64,000 bases of DNA from Lineus longissimus (taxonomy: Eukaryota > Nemertea > Pilidiophora > Heteronemertea > Lineidae), in NCBI RefSeq assembly GCF_910592395.1, contig NC_088311.1, positions 11,412,501 through 11,476,500 on the forward strand. Reading direction: 5' to 3'. The translations under genes were made by a program, and so were the position numbers. Below, piece after piece: positions 58,001 to 64,000 of the stretch; position 1 is the stretch's first letter; the number at the start of each line of letters is the position of its first letter. The notes beneath the pieces were generated by a model, which was not told the DNA's origin, did no database searches, and was given only the letters and a program-made list of their open reading frames with translations.

Positions 58001-60831
58001 TGCCATCTGGGTTTTGCTGTTGATGACATTGGTGGAAGCTCTTCAAAGGGGTTTTCCTCTTCGTTGTATGAGAAGGATTGGCTGCTGGACTTTGTTGAGA
58101 CCTTGGTAGATTTCAATTGTGGAGTGCTTGTTTTGGTGTTAAAAACTGATGTTTGGCTGCGCCTAGGAGAGTGCCATCTGGGTTTTGGTGTTGATGACAT
58201 TGGTGAAAGCTCTTCAAGGGGGTTTTCTTCTTCTTTGTACGAGAAGGATTGGCGGCTGGACTGTGTTGACGCCTTGGTAGTTTGCCAATGTGGGGTGCTG
58301 GTTTTGATGTTAAAAACTGATGGTTGGCTGCGCCTAGGAGAGTGCCATCTTGGTTTTGGTGTTGATGACATTGGTGAAAGCTCTTCAAGGGGGTTTTCTT
58401 CTTCTTTGTACGAGAAGGATTGGCGGCTGGACTTCGTCCAATTTGGAGTGCTGGTTTCGGTTGTTCTTGTTGCTGTTGATGACCTTGGCGAAAGCTCTTC
58501 AAATGGGTTTTCGTCTTCCATGTACATGTACGAGAAGGATTGGCTTCTGGACTGTGTTGACGCCTTTGTAGTTTGCCAATGTGGAGTGCTTGTTTTGGTA
58601 TTAAAAACTGATGTGTGGCTGCGCTGAGGAGAGTGCCATTTGGATGGCGCTGTTGATGACATTGGTGAAAGCTCTTCATGTGGGTTTTCTTCTTCCTCGT
58701 ACGAGAAGGATTGGCTGCTGGACTTTGTTGACGCCTTTGTAGTTTTCAGTTGTGGACTGCTGGTTTTCAGTTGTGGACTGCTGGTTTTGATGTTAAAAAC
58801 TGGTGTCTCGCTGCGCCTAGGAGAGTGCCATTTGGATGACGCTGTTGGTGACATTGGTGAAAGCTCATATAAGGGGTTTTCTTCTTCATTGTACGAGAGG
58901 GAATGGCGGCTGGACTTTGTTGATGCCTTGGTAGTTTTCCAATTTTGAGTGCTGGTTTCAGTTGCTCTTGTTGCTGTTGATGACATTGGTGAAAGCTCTT
59001 CATGTGGGTTTTCTTCTTCCTCGTACGAGAAGGATTGGCTGCTGGACTTTGTTGAAGCCTTTGTAGTTTTCAGTTGTGGACTGCTGGTTTTGATGTTAAA
59101 AACTGGTGTCTGGCTGCGCCTAGGAGAGTGCCATTTGGATGACGCTGTTGATGACATTGGTGAAAGCTCATATAAGGGGTTTTCTTCTTCATTGTACGAG
59201 AGGGAATGGCGGCTGGACTTTGTTGATGCCTTGGTAGTTTTCCAATTTTGAGTGCTAGTTTCAGTTGCTCTTGTTGCTGTTGATGACATTGGTGAAAGCT
59301 CTTCATGTGGGTTTTCTTCTTCCTCGTACGAGAAGGATTGGCTGCTGGACTTTGTTGACGCCTTTGTAGTTTTCCAATTTTGAGTGCTGGTTTCAGTTGC
59401 TCTTGTTGCTGTTGATGACATTGGTGAAAGCTCTTCATGTGGGTTTTCTTCTTCCTCGTACGAGAAGGATTGGCTGCTGGACTTTGTTGAAGCCTTTGTA
59501 GTTTTCAGTTGTGGACTGCTGGTTTTGATGTTAAAAACTGGTGTCTGGCTGCGCCTAGGAGAGTGCCATTTGGATGACGCTGTTGATGACATTGGTGAAA
59601 GCTCATATAAGGGGTTTTCTTCTTCATTGTACGAGAGGGAATGGCGGCTGGACTTTGTTGATGCCTTGGTAGTTTTCCAATTTTGAATGCTGGTTTCAGT
59701 TGCTCTTGTTGCTGTTGATGACATTGGTGAAAGCTCTTCATGTGGGTTTTCTTCTTCCTCGTACGAGAAGGATTGGCTGCTGGACTTTGTTGACGCCTTT
59801 GTAGTTTTCCAATTTTGAGTGCTGGTTTCAGTTGCTCTTGTTGCTGTTGATGACATTGGTGAAAGCTCTTCATGTGGGTTTTCTTCTTCCTCGTACGAGA
59901 AGGATTGGCTGCTGGACTTTGTTGACGCCTTTGTAGTTTTCAGTTGTGGACTGCTGGTTTTGATGTTAAAAACTGGTGTCTGGCTGCGCCTAGGAGAGTG
60001 CCATTTGGATGACGCTGTTGATGACATTGGTGAAAGCTCATATAAGGGGTTTTCTTCTTCATTGTACGAGAGGGAATGGCGGCTGGACTTTGTTGATGCC
60101 TTGGTAGTTTTCCAATTTTGAGTGCTGGTTTCGGTTGTTCTTGTTGCTGTTGATGATATTGGTGAAAGCTCATCAAAGGGGTTTACTTTTTCCTTGTACA
60201 AGAATGATTGGCTGCTTGACGATGTCGAGGCCTTTGCAGTTCTCCATTGCTGAGGGCTGCTCTTGGTTTTCATCAACGATGTCTGCTGGCTGGTTGGAGA
60301 GTGTCGTCTGGTTTCTGTTATGGCTGACAGCAATGGGAGTCCTTCAAGCAGGGGGTTTTCACCATCTTCTAACTTGTATGAGAAGGATTGTGTTACCTTT
60401 CTTGGAAAAGTTTGCCTTCGCAGAGTACTGGGTTCTGATGGGGTCTGGGGATTTGGTGACGTCTTTCTTGTTTGATTGAAAGATGAGGAAAGCTTATGTG
60501 AACTCCCAACAGGTGAAGGTGATTGGTCGGAATTGAAAGATGAAGAAAGCTTGTGGGAACTGCCAACAGGTGAAGGTGATTGGTCGGAATTGATGTCCAG
60601 GTTCTTTTGTTGTGAAATATATCCCTGGTGTCTAAAATCATGTAGGCATCTTTTTTTGAAAGGACGCTCTGAATCACGTTGAAGTACCCCTCGTTCTTGC
60701 AGTGTGGGTTGTTTCAAAGGGCCCCCAACCTGGTAACCAGAACTATATGTACTACTTGTTGGTAGAATGTTTTCTCTGAACGTGGTTTCTTCGACTGTTG
60801 CCTCGACTGCTGAACGTCCTAGGGAGATTAT
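51843..60831 (-). CDS. BEN-domain protein with giant repetitive exon
   Basis: Four minus-strand exons join in phase: 60831-57154, 56782-56713, 54294-54100 and 52012-51843 (TAA). Together they make 4,113 nt, 1,370 residues. All junctions are GT-AG with phases 0, 1 and 1. The last two exons form one BEN domain, a DNA/chromatin-binding fold of transcriptional regulators: PWLARSLVKAVFGLEVL, LSQSTLSGKTGRNALDG, QRLEQIKETVRGIFQDAG and WFDHIIWGKCKESIGQMC. The large exon encodes Ser/Thr/Pro-rich tandem repeats, probably disordered. The frame stays open to the acceptor at 60832, so 5' exons lie beyond; no initiator ATG is seen in the large exon's first codons. Introns are full of Helentron-like repeats. 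The protein probably acts in the nucleus, inferred from the domain. Confidence 0.78.
52170..53300 (+). mobile_element. Helentron-like element in BEN intron
   Basis: It starts near ACTGTGAGCC, with a (GTC)n-type run at 52195-52230. Core repeats have GGCACGTTTTGTAACCGC and TTGACCTACTTTT-AAGGT, then ATGGCCGCCAGG-GGCCATC blocks. The 3' end is CACAGGTGAGCACATGG with TCCCTGGACCATT. Confidence 0.6.
54100..54294 (-). CDS. BEN gene third exon (first half of BEN domain)
   Basis: The exon is bounded by TTTCAG and GTGAGT. It encodes 64 full codons plus split codons on both sides (DKQAIDDMLQKTTQAW to GQRLEQIK). It holds the first helices of the BEN domain, with LARSLVKAVFG matching the family's leucine-rich first helix and ALDGQRLEQIK the LD-(x)-rLe-I pattern. 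Confidence 0.75.
54830..56435 (+). mobile_element. Helentron-like element with interior insertion
   Basis: The core has GGCACATTTTGAAACTTG, CACAGATGTC and repeated ATGGC-GCCA-GCCATCT blocks up to about 55795. After an unrelated segment of about 600 bp, the expected 3' end appears at 56405-56435 (AGTGAGCACATGGTCACTGG ACCATT). The segment between is probably a later insertion. A clear 5' hairpin was not found. Confidence 0.5.
55795..56395 (+). other. Unrelated insert with coding-like frame
   Basis: The plus frame at 55802-56065 contains PMPFSDQSQADGDSERTQFQ and LSKVSKEQALATLRGILF, which look protein-coding in composition. It has no recognised domain and no clear exon borders, although ACCTCAG at 55843-55849 could be an acceptor. 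Confidence 0.25.
56713..56782 (-). CDS. BEN gene second exon
   Basis: A short 70-nt exon with acceptor CTTTCAG and donor GGTAAGTT. It encodes AASRRTLAPSNHEDESQTLM plus IAK and one base of the next codon. It links the repeat region to the BEN domain. Confidence 0.65.
56811..57130 (+). mobile_element. Truncated Helentron-like element
   Basis: TTTTTAGCTCGCCAGCTATA, then a GTCGTCGTC run and TTCGTAACAGC, matches the 5' layout of the family. The 3' end is missing. It lies in the intron after the giant exon. Confidence 0.5.
57154..60831 (-). CDS. Giant repetitive exon of the BEN gene
   Basis: This is one uninterrupted 3,678-nt frame, 1,226 codons, bounded by CTTACAG and GTAAGT. The N-terminal part has two copies of NSDQSPSPVGSSHKLSSSF. 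The middle is a tandem array of two related units. A 57-residue unit contains SLSYNEEENPLYELSPMSST and SKWHSPRRSQTPVFN. A 44-residue unit contains SFSYEEEENPHEELSPMSST and TRATETSTQNW. Three successive 57+44+44 blocks repeat every 435 bp (145 residues), about 58820-60130. The C-terminal part is Arg/Ser/Pro-rich with two RRHSPRLR motifs. Such sequence is usually disordered and phosphorylatable; that is inference. Confidence 0.85.
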
Positions 60832-63800
60832 CTGTAAGTAAAAAGGTTTTCACCATCCTAAAGAAGAAGTCTATTATGTAAATTATCGTTGGAGGTGGAG
60901 TTCTTCCATCTTGGAAAGGGGCTCTCTGTGGAGAAAAAAAGAAATGCCATTATCTTACCACCTGCTTCTACATGAGAAATTAGTTTCTGTATAGTATTTA
61001 GTTCAGCTGTTAGTGTTATTAATAGGAAAATGTATGCAAAAGCAATGCTTTCTCCGATGCGGGCCTCTCTGTTACAAGGTGGACCCCCCCCCCCCCCCCA
61101 TTCAACATTAGTGAGAAAAGGGGCGTCCTAAATTTGAAAAGACAAACATTTATAAAGTTAAGGAAGCGAGGCACATTTATCGAACCAAATGCATGAGCAC
61201 AACTACAACTAGATAATGAAATTCATATTATCTATTTACAACACAATTATCTCGTTGGAATTTGGATATTTCTATCCTGCATACATGTCATGTATGGCTC
61301 TAAAATGTTGTTTCAGCGATCCCATGCAAGTTTAATGGTTTCAAGTTAAAAGTGTATATCATGAAAATATCACAATTTCAAAATATCAAGAAAAAAATCT
61401 GATTTTTAAATCTTGAAATGCCTATGCTTCCAAATATAAAACACTCATTATATAAACCGATCAAGACTTTCTGTGAACAAAATATCAAAGTATCATCAGT
61501 TTCTCAGATTTGTGAGTTTTTAAAATTTGGCGAATTAACTTTTTGATTGAGGCATGCATTGCCAGTCTTCCTGTGCTTGCTACTTGCCTACATGCATAAA
61601 CATGTGTTTTTTTCTCTTTCGTACCCAGGGCCTATGTGCCTCCTAATTTCCCACCCATCGTGGAAAGCTGGGGAGGTCAGAAGTGCAACACTGGAACTAT
61701 TCAAAACGCCCTTTGCATCAATCATGCGTCTGCAAATCATTATGATATGCCATTATGACAGATAAAAACCTCGCTAATGTTAGGAAAAAAACATCCTCTG
61801 ACCTTTTTCTTTCGCAGCCGTAAAATATTACAGACCAAATTCATGACACACTCGCAATATTTCCCCGTTTTTACCATATAAAAATGCGCCCAGTAACCAA
61901 CATCTTGAATCATTTGTAAATAATCATAAGTCATGATTTACAAACAAGGCAAACCGAGGTCACAAAACTCTCACGATGAGGACTGATTTGGTCCGGGTTT
62001 TTTTTGCCAAATTCATTTGCCTCCTGCAAAATAATGTGTACCTTTATAGAACCCAACAAAAGAACCGCTTTCATGATGATTCCCCTATCTTCACCCCCAC
62101 ATGAACAACTTCAACATATCACCTATCATCCCTGAAAGTTGCAGTGCATTGCATGCTGTCAGCCGAGCGGTTACAGAGGAAGAGTCCGGAAACGATGTTT
62201 TAATAATTACTTGTTGTAATGTTGTCAAGAACGAAAGTACAAAAGAGATCCACCTTCTATGAAAAATACATAACGATAGCAATAAGCGATCTACGTGCTA
62301 TCGAGGTAAAAAAACAATGGAGCACATTATTTTTAAACTTGGTCAAATAACTGTGAAAATCAAACCCATGCACATATATCACCTATCATCCCTTAAATTT
62401 TCAGTGCTCTCAGCCAAGCTGTTTCGGACGATTTGTCCGTACACGTTTTTTTTTAACTCGATCATTATATACTTAATCATTATCTCATGAAGGAAGCAAA
62501 ACAAAATGTTGCTGAGAAAAAAGTTGGTTACAAATCATTTGATCCACCTTACCTGAAGAGGAAAAAAAACAATTTCCAGAAAAAGATTTGAGGGATTTCT
62601 TTTTTTACAAACACACGCCAGTACTGTTTGACCAATTTAAACGTGGATTGTCGTTTTAAGTCTTTTTGCTGATTGACTTTTCAACTAAACAGAAAGTGAC
62701 TGCTGGCGTGGGCCCGGCTGTTTTATTCACCCCGGGGGTCATATCACGGGGGTTTCAAATAAAAAATTAATTCCTTTGAAAACTTGTCTTAATGTCTCTG
62801 CATAGTGATCCCAACAATGTCGTTATTTAGCATGTTACAGTCCCGACCCTGTACTCTTGGACGCGGGAAAACTTCCTTTCCAATAACTTCATCATTTGGG
62901 CATTCATCCGACTATTTGTGGCATTGATTAGGTAAAAAACATTTCAACTTAGGCACTGACGTGTGTTTCAGAAAGGTTTCACATAATCAGGAATGCTGAA
63001 ACCAAGACTTCTGTTGTTGTCTCAGTCGTGACTAGGACTCTACCAAAATGCCATTAGTATTAGATAACTTGACCTGCAAACTACTCTGATGAAATTGCGA
63101 ACTACTCTGAAAGGTTAAGACGCGGGTAAAATTGAAAATGCCACCCAAAGCGTCTTGGGTTTTTACGTCTTGGGTTTTTCGTCGTCTTCAAGGCTATAGA
63201 CCCTGATCGATTGGAAGCATGCAGAAGGGTGTGCATTCGCAAAACAGCAGAGTGCCCACACTCACTAGTCATTGCGTCATCAATTGAGCTTGTCGCGAAA
63301 TCAACGATTACAATCGGTGTGCATGAAATTGTGAGGCTCTAGTAATCATGACATAACAAATTTGCGCCGTGTCCAAGAATTACTCCAATGGAATTTTGCA
63401 TCAGTACACAAATTTCGTTATGGAAATAGCCTACCAGGGTTCAGATTTCACTGCACAACTCGAAAGCCGAGGCGAGTTGAAACGTCAGATTCTTTTTTCC
63501 CCGCTCCGGATGTGGCAGTGTCTATTGAGTGTAGAACCAGTTAAACAATATAGCCTACCTTATTTTTTACTTCACAATGTATGTCCTTTTCAGTTGTGTG
63601 TTAAAGACCATGTAAGCGGTGAAAATCCCAAATCGGAGCATTGTAAGAAGAGTGTGATACACACCGCGTTTCGCCTAAGCTTTCCCGCAAAAACTGAAGC
63701 TTCCGGAATCTTTTTTGTCGCACAGCTTTTTCCACTGATTTATGAATATCGTCATACTAGTGCTCGAAAATAATGCTACTCCAATTCCAACATACGAGAT

Positions 63801-64000
63801 TACTGATCAGAAAGTACATGTCTAGGCCTACTCGTAATATCAATTGTGGGGACAAGATTTATATCTAAAGTGGTCCCAGAAACCACGGTGGAACATAACA
63901 TTTTTACTGGCTTCCCTATGTCGAACTTGTACGAGAAATGAAAAATGATAGAAAGTGCATCCTGACAATATCAGGCCATTACACTAGATACTCTCTCAAT
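60832..64000. other. No gene recognised
   Basis: AT-rich DNA upstream of the BEN exon on its coding strand. It holds a poly-C run (about 61083-61099) and a 134-residue plus frame at 63369-63773 that has no recognised domain and overlaps another frame. The BEN gene's 5' exons are not found here with confidence. Confidence 0.35.

Noticed and set aside
57629-58627. Plus-strand open frame of 332 codons, and similar frames at 58640-60121
   Set aside because: These are antisense to the repetitive BEN exon. The repeats keep the opposite strand open, and the same 100-residue frame recurs every 435 bp with the repeat. No splice or domain evidence supports them.
63369-63773. 134-codon plus-strand frame as a gene
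   Set aside because: No domain, no ATG in clear context, overlapping frames, and no splice support.
1-64000. tRNA or rRNA genes
   Set aside because: No cloverleaf-like sequence or rRNA core was recognised by eye; a covariance search would be needed to exclude a tRNA.

Overview
The window is animal nuclear DNA, not bacterial or viral. It has GT-AG introns, split genes whose exon phases agree, and a dense load of DNA transposons, miniature inverted-repeat elements, Helitron/Helentron-like interspersed elements, one broken Ty3/gypsy element and LINE remnants. The Helentron-like elements with roughly 300-bp tandem cores, frequent ACATGTAC motifs and the Harbinger, MULE and pogo repertoire fit a marine invertebrate (mollusc, brachiopod, ambulacrarian or amphioxus type). 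I cannot name the species. Host genes: (1) 1267-7071, plus strand, the last six exons of an RNF220-type RING E3 ubiquitin ligase. (2) 39655-41382, plus strand, a complete three-exon gene for an unrecognised 319-residue protein with a PD-(D/E)XK-nuclease-like C-terminal half. (3) 51843-60831, minus strand, the last four exons of a BEN-domain protein, including a 3,678-bp repetitive exon. (4) 21982-22056, minus strand, a possible first exon of a PWWP-like gene. All other long open frames are mobile-element genes or antisense shadows. Layout: 1-7200 holds a minisatellite and the RNF220 3' part, with foldback elements in its introns. 7200-12700 holds several inverted-repeat elements and a pogo-like MITE. 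12727-20510 is one stack: a 5'-truncated gypsy element on the minus strand, split by a 4.1-kb PIF/Harbinger transposon, whose Myb-like gene is itself split by a 1.1-kb Helentron-like element. 22110-22626 and 26904-27379 are non-autonomous elements with 9-bp target duplications and perfect terminal repeats (MULE type). 22951-25895 is a 2.9-kb element with inverted repeats of about 450 bp around a dead gene of a widespread but poorly described family. 27583-27813 is a near-perfect palindrome. 28660-37290 is a repeat array holding two Helentron-like elements, a Harbinger derivative and a 481-bp tandem unit. 37490-38840 is another Helentron-like element. 42000-50600 and the BEN-gene introns are mostly decayed elements of the same kind. 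The most novel signals are: the covarying end repeats of the Helentron-like families with a filled and an empty site in the same window; the long-inverted-repeat element that packages the XPG/PIN-like plus cysteine-tail gene; the 319-residue PD-(D/E)XK-like gene; and the recently expanded 145-residue higher-order repeat in the BEN protein. All splice sites and domain calls come from reading the sequence and need transcript or profile support.
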